Shown piece by piece: positions 7,795-13,683 of a stretch of DNA of 64,000 nt. The position numbers and the translations under genes are program-made. Position 1 is the stretch's first letter; the number at the start of each line of letters is the position of its first letter. Origin of the DNA: Reyranella sp. (GTDB lineage Bacteria; Pseudomonadota; Alphaproteobacteria; Reyranellales; Reyranellaceae); assembly GCA_019750135.1 (NCBI GenBank), contig JAIEOV010000005.1:141460-205459 (forward strand). The letters are read 5' to 3'. Under the pieces are notes generated by a model. The model did not search any database, was not told where the DNA came from, and was given only the letters and a program-made list of their open reading frames with translations.

Positions 7795-8115
7795 ATGACC
7801 GACGAGCCGATCGAACTCGACCAGCGCCGCGGCCTGGCCGCCCAGAAAGCGACAGGCTCGCGCCGCCTGCTCGCCGAGGTCGAAGCCAACGAACACGCCC
7901 TGCGCCAACGCCGCGACGAGCTGGAAGCGCACCTGATCGCCGCGCCCGCCGCCAACTGGGCGGAAGCGGCGGGCAAGGCGCGCTACGTCATCGAGCTCTA
8001 TGCCGCGAGCCTCGGCGCCGGCGACACCCAGCGCCGCACGCTGGTCGCGGCCGTGCTGGCCGACTTCGCGCGGCTCGAGCTCGACGAAGCGCCCGAACCC
8101 GCTGCAGAGGCGTGA
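7795..8115 (+). CDS. Hypothetical helical protein
   Basis: The 106-residue product is charged and mostly helical, with a likely coiled coil at about 15-55 (LLAEVEANEHALRQRRDELE). It has no signal peptide or membrane segment and is probably cytoplasmic. GAGAGAG lies before ATG 7795, twelve bases after the stop of the gene before it. No known family is evident. Confidence 0.65.
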   Translation: MTDEPIELDQRRGLAAQKATGSRRLLAEVEANEHALRQRRDELEAHLIAAPAANWAEAAGKARYVIELYAASLGAGDTQRRTLVAAVLADFARLELDEAPEPAAEA

Positions 8116-8131
8116 GACGCCGCACAAGCAA

Positions 8132-8165
8132 AAGGCCCAGCTGGCTTTCGCCGCGGGGCCTTCGT
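8132..8165. terminator. Hairpin terminator between convergent genes
   Basis: AAGGCCC (8132-8138) pairs with GGGCCTT (8156-8162). The ends read AAAA on one side and TT on the other, so it may serve both the hypothetical gene ending at 8115 and the leftward cold-shock gene ending at 8197. Confidence 0.6.
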
Positions 8166-8196
8166 AAGTCGCCGGCCTGCGCCGGCGCAGGATCGA

Positions 8197-8409
8197 TCAG
8201 TCGATCCGCTTGAGATTGTCGGCCGACATCTTGCCGCTGCGGCGGTCGGAGACCAGCTCGAACTCGACTTTCTGTCCCTCGACCAGCCGGTCGATGCCGG
8301 CGCGCTCGACGGCGCTGATATGGACGAAGGCGTCCTTGCCGCCGTCATCGGGCTGGATGAAGCCGAAGCCCTTGGTCGCGTTGAACCACTTCACGGTTCC
8401 CGTCGTCAT
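8197..8409 (-). CDS. csp: Cold-shock domain protein
   Basis: The 70-residue protein is a complete CspA-type cold-shock domain. RNP1 is KGFGFIQP and RNP2 is DAFVHIS, after the usual start [17 protein letters not shown]. Such proteins bind single-stranded RNA or DNA and melt RNA structure. AAAGGG precedes the ATG at 8409. The spacer upstream (8410-8665, 256 bases) must hold its promoter and 5' leader; I see no clear promoter boxes there, but csp genes often have long regulatory leaders. Confidence 0.93.
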   Translation of the reverse strand: MTTGTVKWFNATKGFGFIQPDDGGKDAFVHISAVERAGIDRLVEGQKVEFELVSDRRSGKMSADNLKRID

Positions 8410-8665
8410 GGGAAACCCTTTCTCTACATAGGCCTGCTAGCCCGCCCGCGAAGGGCCGGCCGTCGAATTCGCATTTTCTTCGGGAGCAAGTCGGAGGCAG
8501 GCGCCAACTCCGAAATGGGCGCGGCCAAGTCGTCAATCCGTGTATCGACCCTTTGGATATGGGCTCTGCCGCCGCCTTTTACAAGCGGCATCGTGCCGCC
8601 CGCCCTGCGCCGGTGCGGCGGAATACCCATATAGAGGCCTCGCCCCCGTCGCCCTGGAGGAGCCA

Positions 8666-8944
8666 TTGTCGTCATCGTCCCCCTTCAAGCTCACGACCGA
8701 CGAAGAGGTCACGCTGCGGCGCGTGGCGTTCGGCCAATCCGAGGTGCGCGCCCTGCGTCGCGAAGACCTCGTCCGCCTGCGCGGGCTGCGCCTGATCGAG
8801 GACGCCAAGGATGGGCCGCGGCTGACGGCGGACGGCAGGCTGCACTTCGAGACGCTCGGCCGGCCGTCGCTGCTGGGCACGGACCGGCGACACGACGCGA
8901 TGATGGCCGAGTTCACGCGGCGCACGCCGAAGCGGTCGGGCTGA
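8666..8944 (+). CDS. Hypothetical protein, possible small DNA-binding protein
   Basis: I start this 92-residue product at TTG 8666 because GGAGGAG lies 6-12 bases upstream; the frame is open further but without such a site. The sequence (TTDEEVTLRRVAFGQSEV, LRGLRLIED, GPRLTADGRLHFETLG) looks like a small winged-helix-type module: helices, then a short hairpin with L-T-x-x-G-R. That reading is an inference from pattern. It is not linked in an operon with either neighbour. Confidence 0.6.
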   Translation: MSSSSPFKLTTDEEVTLRRVAFGQSEVRALRREDLVRLRGLRLIEDAKDGPRLTADGRLHFETLGRPSLLGTDRRHDAMMAEFTRRTPKRSG

Positions 8945-8965
8945 TCCGGTTTCAGCCCGTCTTGT

Positions 8966-9187
8966 TCAACCCGTCCTGGCCTCCACCGCTGCCTTCTCCA
9001 GGCGCGAGGCGCTTTCCTCCAGCTCGTCGACATAGCGGGCAAGGCGGCGACGGTCGCCCTCGTCGGTCGCGGTGCCCGTCAGGCGGCGGGCGCGACGGGC
9101 GAGCTCGCGCATCTGGTCAGCCTGCTTGAGGAAGTCCTCCTTGCTGGGAGGCCGCACACGGGGCGCCGACGGGGTCTTTTCGAACAT
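8966..9187 (-). CDS. Small helical protein, LARRARRL type
   Basis: The 73-residue product starts at ATG 9187 after AAGGAGAAGCC. It is strongly helical with repeated Arg, Leu and Glu (MRELARRARRL, then LARYVDELEESASRLEKAA). The genes at 11252 and 58139 share the pattern of an A-R-R-A-R-R-L-like first helix and a Y-x-x-E-L-E-like second helix. A two-helix hairpin is likely. The function is unknown. Confidence 0.7.
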   Translation of the reverse strand: MFEKTPSAPRVRPPSKEDFLKQADQMRELARRARRLTGTATDEGDRRRLARYVDELEESASRLEKAAVEARTG

Positions 9188-9420
9188 GGCTTCTCCTTGG
9201 TGGCGCCCGATGGTCAGGGCGCATGCGCATTGGTCGGCGCCGGCGAACGAATCGCCGGCGGCGGGACGCGATGTCAGGAAGTTCCGGTCGGCACCTGACG
9301 GCCGCCAGGCGGCGCGAAAGGGTCTCGCACCAGCCATAGCAGGCAGGGCCCGCCGTGACCATCGCCGAGGACACGGGGGCAGCGCTTGAAAGGGCGTGCC
9401 GCTTCGCCCAAGGATGATCG

Positions 9421-9678
9421 ATGAACACACCCACCAAGTCCGCGCAGCTGTCCGACCGGCGCCGACGGCTCGGCGCCTCGCGCGAGACCATGGCCGCCGG
9501 GCTCGGCCTGCCGGTCGACACCGTGAAAGCGATCGAGGACGGCACGGCGGCCGACCAGCAGCACGACCACTACGATGCCTGGCTCGGCCGCATCGAGGCG
9601 TGGCCGGCCGACATGCGGGCCCGGCAGTTCCTGGTTGCCGGCAAAGGCGGCCGCTTCGACGGCGACGACCCGCAATAG
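9421..9678 (+). CDS. Small XRE-type helix-turn-helix protein
   Basis: The 85-residue product contains RRRRLGASRETMAAGLGLPVD followed by TVKAIEDG, which is the layout of an XRE-family helix-turn-helix (helices 1-3 within residues 12-45). Aromatic and charged residues follow (DHYDAWLGRIEAWPADMRARQFL). AAGGA precedes the ATG. It may be a small regulator or an antitoxin-like protein, but no toxin partner is next to it. Confidence 0.65.
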   Translation: MNTPTKSAQLSDRRRRLGASRETMAAGLGLPVDTVKAIEDGTAADQQHDHYDAWLGRIEAWPADMRARQFLVAGKGGRFDGDDPQ

Positions 9679-9747
9679 CCGCGCGTCGGGCGGCGCGTGC
9701 CCAACAAAGGGCGCTTTGACCTCCTACTGAGGGGCAGGAGGGAGATC

Positions 9748-10029
9748 ATGGAAAACCTGCGCGACAGGGTGAGCCGGGTCATCGCCGAACAGTTCCGCGT
9801 CGGCAACGACCGCATCACCGAGGCGGCCACCCTGGACGACGATCTCGGCGCCACCAGCCTCGACCGCGTCGAGGTGGTGATGTCGCTCGAGGACGAGTTC
9901 GAGATCGACATCTCCGACGACGAGGCCGCGCGCCTGCACACCGTGGCCGATGTCCTCGCCTGCGTGGCCGCCAGCGTGGGCAAAGCGCGCGTCGGACAAG
10001 GAAGAGCGGCGGCCAGCCGGCCCATCTGA
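9748..10029 (+). CDS. Acyl carrier protein-like protein
   Basis: The 93-residue product is an ACP: residues 1-80 carry the four-helix fold, and the phosphopantetheine site is DDLGATSLDRVEVVMSLEDEF with the acceptor Ser in A-T-S-L. Usual housekeeping ACPs have A-D-S-L; Thr in place of Asp marks this as a special-purpose paralog. No fatty-acid or polyketide synthase gene is nearby, so its partner is unknown. GGAGGGAG precedes ATG 9748. The C-terminus is longer than normal by about 12 Ala/Arg-rich residues. Confidence 0.85.
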   Translation: MENLRDRVSRVIAEQFRVGNDRITEAATLDDDLGATSLDRVEVVMSLEDEFEIDISDDEAARLHTVADVLACVAASVGKARVGQGRAAASRPI

Positions 10030-10067
10030 TTGTTCACGCCTGATTGTTCACGTCTGATTGTTCCCTT
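10026..10067. repeat. Three 14-bp tandem repeats
   Basis: CTGATTGTTCACGC, CTGATTGTTCACGT and CTGATTGTTCCCTT follow one another. The first copy contains the stop codon of the ACP-like gene. They lie just before the third RNA-like element. Confidence 0.85.
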
Positions 10068-10082
10068 GCGCCCGGTCGCCGC

Positions 10083-10180
10083 GGCGCCCATCTTCACCTG
10101 ATCGTCGGCAGCGACCACCGGGCGCCGGCGGCTGAGAGACACGGGTGCGCTTGCCCCATGCTCCCGCCTGTTCATGCCCG
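10083..10180 (+). ncRNA. Diverged third RNA element, copy C
   Basis: Stem 1 pairs GGCGCCC (10083-10089) with GGGCGCC (10120-10126). It is followed, as in copies A and B, by GGCTGAGAGA (10130-10139). A second weaker stem pairs CGGG (10142-10145) with CCCG (10177-10180), and GCTCCCGCC (10160-10168) lies inside it. The loop lengths differ and the ribosome binding site of the next gene (AAGG at 10201-10204) is not in the stem. I consider it a related but diverged form. Confidence 0.4.
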
Positions 10181-10201
10181 ACCCTATTCATGCCCGACAT
10201 A
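10170..10201. repeat. Two 16-bp direct repeats
   Basis: Two copies of a unit containing TTCATGCCCGAC stand side by side (10170-10185 and 10186-10201), ten bases before a small gene. Confidence 0.75.
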
Positions 10202-10210
10202 AGGTGAATC

Positions 10211-10405
10211 GTGGACCGCCAGTCCCTTTCCGTCGACCGGCTCATCCGGCGCGAGCTCACGCTGCTGCGGAGCCTCGGGCGCGATCGCCGCACGGCGTCC
10301 GCCCGCCTGACACCCTTGATTCGCAGCGGACCGGCGGCGCTCGCCGCGCGACCGGCGCTGCGGCGCAAGGATGCGAGACGCGAGCCGACGTTGATCTCCG
10401 GATGA
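10211..10405 (+). CDS. Small basic hypothetical protein
   Basis: A 64-residue frame starts at GTG 10211 with AAGG seven bases upstream. It is rich in Arg and Leu (LIRRELTLLRSLGRDRRT) with no membrane segment. It follows the diverged RNA element and is followed at ten bases by the next gene. Coding is plausible from the start signal and spacing, but no family is known to me. Confidence 0.4.
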   Translation: MDRQSLSVDRLIRRELTLLRSLGRDRRTASARLTPLIRSGPAALAARPALRRKDARREPTLISG

Positions 10406-10415
10406 GCCGCAACCC

Positions 10416-10745
10416 ATGAGTCGGAACTGGCACGGCAGGATGCGCCACCTCGGCGCGCTGCGCGGCGGCGGAACGCTCCGCCGCGGCGATGTCGTGCTCG
10501 GCGCCGCCCGCTACGAGATCGACTGCTTCACCACCAAGCCCGGCGAGGTCGTGGGATCGGGCGAGATCAGCATGGCGCCGGCCGAACTCGCCAACGCGCT
10601 CGGCCGCTCGGACCTCGAGCTCGCGACCGACGACGGCCGGATCCTGGCGCTGCGCTTCTCCAACGGCCGGCAGGACACCGCTTCGGGCGTGGCGCACGCC
10701 GACATCCTGGGCGGCCTGCCGGCCGAGGAGGAATGGCGGCGCTGA
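10416..10745 (+). CDS. Hypothetical beta-rich protein
   Basis: The 109-residue product has alternating hydrophobic strands (GDVVLGAARYEIDCFTT, EVVGSGEISM, DLELATDDGRILALRFSN), suggesting a small beta fold. It has no signal peptide. I do not recognise it. ATG 10416 lacks a strong binding site but overlaps no other gene. Confidence 0.6.
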   Translation: MSRNWHGRMRHLGALRGGGTLRRGDVVLGAARYEIDCFTTKPGEVVGSGEISMAPAELANALGRSDLELATDDGRILALRFSNGRQDTASGVAHADILGGLPAEEEWRR

Positions 10746-10813
10746 GCGGGCGCCGCCGTCAGGTCGGCTCATTGCTGGGAGCGCGCCACGGCATCGGCGA
10801 ATGGTTGGTCTGA

Positions 10814-11134
10814 CTACTTCGTCTCCGCCATCAGCTGCGTCTTCGCCTCGGCCATCAGCCGCTGCGCCTGCTTGCGGATGGCCTGTTCATCGGTGGGCTT
10901 CCCGGCGGCGGCGAAGTCCTGCACCAGCTTCTGTATGACGTCGTCGTCTCCCGGCTTCTCGAAGTCGGCGAGGACGACCTCCTTGGCGTAGGCTTCGGCG
11001 TCGCCCTTGCCCATGATTCCGGCCGCCCACAGACCGAGCAGCTTGTTCTTCCGCGCATTGACCTTGAACTGAAGGTCCTGGTCCCGTTCGAACTTCTTTT
11101 CAAAGGACTTCTGGCGATCGTCGAACGCGCTCAT
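10814..11134 (-). CDS. F1-ATPase inhibitor, zeta subunit (DUF1476)
   Basis: The 106-residue product starts MSAFDDRQKSFEKKFERDQD, the hallmark of the DUF1476 family. This family is the alphaproteobacterial zeta subunit that blocks ATP hydrolysis by the F1Fo-ATP synthase through its basic N-terminal helix. It continues with KVNARKNKLLGLWAA and a four-helix body (DAEAYAKEVV, DDVIQKLVQDF), and its length is normal for the family. The gene is monocistronic; the ATP synthase genes are not here. Confidence 0.9.
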   Translation of the reverse strand: MSAFDDRQKSFEKKFERDQDLQFKVNARKNKLLGLWAAGIMGKGDAEAYAKEVVLADFEKPGDDDVIQKLVQDFAAAGKPTDEQAIRKQAQRLMAEAKTQLMAETK

Positions 11135-11251
11135 GGCCGCTCCCTGGATTGAGTCTTCATGCTGGAACATAGGGGCGTCGGCACGATCTTTCCACGCTCG
11201 CCCGCAACTACGGAATGGTGACCCGCGTAGTCGATGCAAAGGATGCATCCG

Positions 11252-11446
11252 ATGGCGTACAAGTCGCACCATGAAGTCCAAGCTGCCGCGTGGCGGGAAC
11301 TGGCGAAGCGAGCCAGGCGATTGGCGGCGAACCTTCTGGACGACCCGGCAAGGGACACGCTTCTCAAGTACTCCGAGGAGCTCGATGAAAAGGCGGCGAA
11401 GTTGGCAGCCGCTGCCGAACCTCGCGACGAGCGCGACAGGTCTTAG
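11252..11446 (+). CDS. Small helical protein, LAKRARRL type
   Basis: I start the 64-residue product at ATG 11252 because AAGG lies nine bases upstream; an ATG at 11234 in the same frame is possible. The sequence (WRELAKRARRLAANLLDDPA, LLKYSEELDEKAAKLAAAA) parallels the small proteins at 8966 and 58139: a basic first helix, a short D-P or D-E break and an acidic second helix. It probably forms a two-helix hairpin. The function is unknown. Confidence 0.62.
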   Translation: MAYKSHHEVQAAAWRELAKRARRLAANLLDDPARDTLLKYSEELDEKAAKLAAAAEPRDERDRS

Positions 11447-11622
11447 CCCTCACGGGAGCAGGATTGGTGGTCGATCTCGTACATCGATTGCAGCTGCTTC
11501 TCCAACCACATGTCGAAGGGCCGCGCGGCGGGCGACGCGGCGCGGCGCCGAGTGGTTCCGGGCGCCCGCTCCGGCGCTGGCTCGCCAAGCTCCAATTCGG
11601 GCCGCCGGGTGTCGCAATCCAT
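11443..11622 (-). CDS. Small ORF after ECF sigma gene, NepR-like C-terminus
   Basis: This 59-residue frame starts seven bases after the stop of the ECF sigma gene and shares its strand. The end reads FDMWLEKQLQSMYE, similar to the first helix of NepR anti-sigma factors, but the second NepR helix (usually containing E-P-x-P) is missing; after MYE only ten residues remain. It may be a shortened anti-sigma factor or just a small spacer protein. The family match is by eye and weak. Confidence 0.4.
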   Translation of the reverse strand: MDCDTRRPELELGEPAPERAPGTTRRRAASPAARPFDMWLEKQLQSMYEIDHQSCSREG

Positions 11623-11629
11623 GACGGCG

Positions 11630-12202
11630 CTAATCGAGATGCGCCGCGTCGCCGTCGTGTTCGGCCGCCACACCGGTGCGGATCTTCGAACGCGGCCTTG
11701 TCTCGCCCTCCAGCAGCAGGCGCTCGAGCGCGTCGCGTCCACGGCTGATGCGGCTCTTCACCGTGCCCACCGACACGCCGGTGTGCTCGCCGATCACGTC
11801 GTAGGGCAGGCCCTCGAGCACGGCCAGCAGAACGGCCTCGCGCTGCGTCGGCGGAAGCTTGCCAAAGGCAGACACGAACTCGCGCATCACCAGACCGCTC
11901 TCCTGAAGGGCGGGCTGGGACAGCCGCTCGGCGACCTCCGTGTCGATCGGGACCGTAGGCCGCCGCTTGCGCAATCCGGAGATGAACTCATTCCGTTGGA
12001 TACGGAACAACCATGCCGCCAGGTTGGTGCCCGGCTGGAAGCTGTGGCGCCCGTTCAGTGCCTTGATGACGGTGTCCTGCACCAGGTCGTCGGCCGCGTC
12101 ACGATCGCGAGTCAGCGAGAGCGCGTAAATCCGGAGCCGCGGAAGGATCGCCTTCAGCTGCTCGTGGAAGTCACGAACGTCGTTGCTCAACTCGGCAGCC
12201 AT
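11630..12202 (-). CDS. ECF sigma factor of the EcfG (general stress) type
   Basis: The 190-residue product contains sigma region 2 (ALSLTRDRDAADDLVQDTVI, then FQPGTNLAAWLFRIQRNEFI) and region 4 (LPPTQREAVLLAVLEGLPYD, GVSVGTVKSRISRGRDAL). F-Q-P-G-T-N and the flanking residues are typical of EcfG, the alphaproteobacterial general-stress sigma factor. I chose ATG 12202 because GGAG lies eight bases before it; an ATG at 12217 lacks one. A near-consensus EcfG promoter lies just upstream, suggesting self-activation. Stress-type genes follow on the other side. No phyR or full nepR is present here, so this may be a secondary EcfG copy. Confidence 0.85.
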   Translation of the reverse strand: MAAELSNDVRDFHEQLKAILPRLRIYALSLTRDRDAADDLVQDTVIKALNGRHSFQPGTNLAAWLFRIQRNEFISGLRKRRPTVPIDTEVAERLSQPALQESGLVMREFVSAFGKLPPTQREAVLLAVLEGLPYDVIGEHTGVSVGTVKSRISRGRDALERLLLEGETRPRSKIRTGVAAEHDGDAAHLD

Positions 12203-12235
12203 GTAGGTCTCCAGCATGGTTTCAGACCTGCAACC

Positions 12236-12260
12236 AACGCTGGACATCGTGAAAGGTTAC
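12236..12260 (-). promoter_or_regulatory. EcfG-type promoter for the sigma gene
   Basis: Read leftward: GTAAC (12260-12256), 16 bases, CGTT (12239-12236). The EcfG consensus is GGAAC, 16-17 bases, CGTT, so there is one mismatch. The start codon is 34 bases downstream of the -10 box. Confidence 0.55.
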
Positions 12261-12334
12261 ACGCACGGCGGTCATCGGGAGCGCGGCGGACCCCTGCGCG
12301 GGCTCAGAAAGCCCGCCAGCGCCGCCCTTGCGCT

Positions 12335-12823
12335 CTAGTGCCGCAGTCCGACTTCGCCGACCTTGTCCTGGTAGTCCTTCTTCGGATCCATGCCGAGCAG
12401 CATCTTGATGCCGGCGACGATGCTCGAGGCGTCGAGCCAGACCTCGGCCTTCTCGGCGTCCAGGCGCAGCAGCACAAGGTTGGGATCGTCCTTGCCCCCC
12501 GGGTACCAGGCGGCGATGAAGCGGTTCCACAGGCGGTCCATCATCGTGCGATCGGTCTCGATGCTGAGCGAGCCGTGCAAGGTGGCGAAGAGATCGTGGT
12601 TCTTGGCGGCGAAGGTCGCGATGGCGCGGTTGCCCGGCGCGAGCTTCTGCACCAGCGCGTTGTCGCGCGCCGTGAAGAACCAGATCGGTCCCTTGTCGCC
12701 ATGGAGCTGCGCCGTCATCGGACGCGCATGCCCGTCCTCGACGCCGTCGAGGCCGAGCATCATCGTTCGGTCCGATTTCAAGGCGGACCACAGTCTGTCT
12801 TCGAGCTCACGCGCGTCGGCCAT
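12335..12823 (-). CDS. Pyridoxamine 5'-phosphate oxidase-fold general stress protein
   Basis: The 162-residue product belongs to the split-barrel flavin family of general stress proteins (often called general stress protein 26). It contains RTMMLGLDGVEDGHARPMTA, GPIWFFTARD, then FIAAWYPGGKDDPNLVLLRL and AEVWLDASS. These proteins bind FMN or FAD; their substrate is mostly unknown. AAGGAGTACC precedes ATG 12823. An EcfG-type promoter match lies 64-89 bases upstream, which fits stress control. Confidence 0.88.
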   Translation of the reverse strand: MADARELEDRLWSALKSDRTMMLGLDGVEDGHARPMTAQLHGDKGPIWFFTARDNALVQKLAPGNRAIATFAAKNHDLFATLHGSLSIETDRTMMDRLWNRFIAAWYPGGKDDPNLVLLRLDAEKAEVWLDASSIVAGIKMLLGMDPKKDYQDKVGEVGLRH

Positions 12824-12854
12824 CGGTACTCCTTGCGAGGACAATTGCCCGGGG

Positions 12855-12879
12855 TGAACGACGTCCCAGCGAGCCGGTT
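12855..12879 (+). promoter_or_regulatory. Weak EcfG-type promoter match before the PRC-barrel gene
   Basis: TGAAC (12855-12859), 16 bases, GGTT (12876-12879). There are two mismatches to GGAAC-N16/17-CGTT. It is listed because the gene belongs to the stress block; it may be chance. Confidence 0.3.
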
Positions 12880-12886
12880 GCGGCGC

Positions 12887-12912
12887 AACGTTTGCGCCAA
12901 GCGCCACGTTCT
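12887..12912 (-). promoter_or_regulatory. EcfG-type promoter for the stress protein gene
   Basis: Read leftward: AGAAC (12912-12908), 17 bases, CGTT (12890-12887). One mismatch to the GGAAC-N16/17-CGTT consensus. The leader to ATG 12823 would be about 60 bases. Confidence 0.5.
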
Positions 12913-12943
12913 CCGGTACCACCAGCCATCAAAGGAGAGACAC

Positions 12944-13312
12944 ATGGCGAGCGAAGAGACCAAGATCACGTCCGGCAGCCTGATCGCGGCCGAGAAGGTC
13001 GAAGGAACCGACGTCTACAATCGGGAGGGCGAGAAGCTCGGCACGGTCGACGACATCATGCTCGACAAGGTGAGCGGCAAGGCGATCTACGCCATCATGT
13101 CGTTCGGCGGCTTTCTGGGCATCGGCGAGAAGTACCATCCCCTGCCGTGGTCGACCTTGACCTACGACCAGAGCAAGGGCGGCTACGTCGTCAATCTCGA
13201 CAAGAAGATGCTCGAAAGCGCCCCGACCTACGGCATGGACGAGGACTTCCTCTGGACGCCGGACTACGGCCGCCGGGTGGACAAGTACTACAACGCCCCG
13301 AGCTACTGGTAG
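12944..13312 (+). CDS. PRC-barrel domain protein
   Basis: The 122-residue product has a PRC-barrel domain at about 10-85: GSLIAAEKVEGTDVYNREGE, KLGTVDDIMLDKVSGKAIYA, then FGGFLGIGEKYHPLPWS. PRC barrels bind RNA, photosynthetic reaction centres or other proteins; in alphaproteobacteria many such stand-alone proteins are stress-induced. AAAGGAGAG precedes the ATG. The Tyr-rich end (DYGRRVDKYYNAPSYW) is typical of this subfamily. A frame open far upstream is GC-rich read-through, not part of the gene. Confidence 0.9.
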   Translation: MASEETKITSGSLIAAEKVEGTDVYNREGEKLGTVDDIMLDKVSGKAIYAIMSFGGFLGIGEKYHPLPWSTLTYDQSKGGYVVNLDKKMLESAPTYGMDEDFLWTPDYGRRVDKYYNAPSYW

Positions 13313-13334
13313 GTCTTGAGGCGAAACGAAGCGA

Positions 13335-13366
13335 GGGGCGTCGCGCCAGCGGGCGCGGCGCCCCTT
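13335..13366. terminator. Strong GC hairpin between convergent genes
   Basis: GGGGCG-TCGCGCC (13335-13347) pairs with GGCGCGG-CGCCCC (13352-13364) around a four-base loop, followed by TT. The U run is poor, but the stem is very stable and lies between two convergent genes. Confidence 0.55.
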
Positions 13367-13376
13367 GCCGTTGCGA

Positions 13377-13595
13377 TCAGTGAACCGTCGCCGGCTGGTC
13401 CAGATCGGACGGCCGGTAGACGATCGTCGCGGTCCAGCCCGGCGCCGCGCCGGCCGGCTGGTCGGCCGCCGGCAGGGTCCATCCGCTGATCCTGTCGAAG
13501 CCGCTCTGCTCGGCCCACCAGGTTGCCGCCGCCTTCTCCGCTTCCGCGCGGGTCGCCGCCGTGAAGGCGCGCCAGTACTTCGCTTTCTTCAACAT
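13377..13595 (-). CDS. Small hypothetical protein
   Basis: The 72-residue product begins MLKKAKYWRAFTAATRAEAEKAAATWW, with one helix, then a beta-like part (GWTLPAADQP, GWTATIVYRP). No signal peptide. No known family. ATG 13595 is 88 bases from the end of the FAD oxidase gene, both leftward, so they may be co-transcribed. Confidence 0.62.
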   Translation of the reverse strand: MLKKAKYWRAFTAATRAEAEKAAATWWAEQSGFDRISGWTLPAADQPAGAAPGWTATIVYRPSDLDQPATVH

Positions 13596-13683
13596 TGTCG
13601 TCGGTCTCTCCCGGCGACGATCCTAGAGAATCGCCGTCCGGGCGACACCTGCAAAGGCCGGCTTACCCACACCGCCCTGCGTT

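Noticed and set aside
9188..9420. GGAAC on the minus strand as an EcfG promoter before the small helical gene
   Set aside because: No CGTT-like box lies 16-17 bases downstream.
11510..13312. A 600-codon rightward frame ending in the PRC-barrel gene
   Set aside because: The part before 12944 is antisense to the sigma factor and stress genes and has no family pattern. It is read-through common in GC-rich DNA; AAAGGAGAG marks the true start at 12944.
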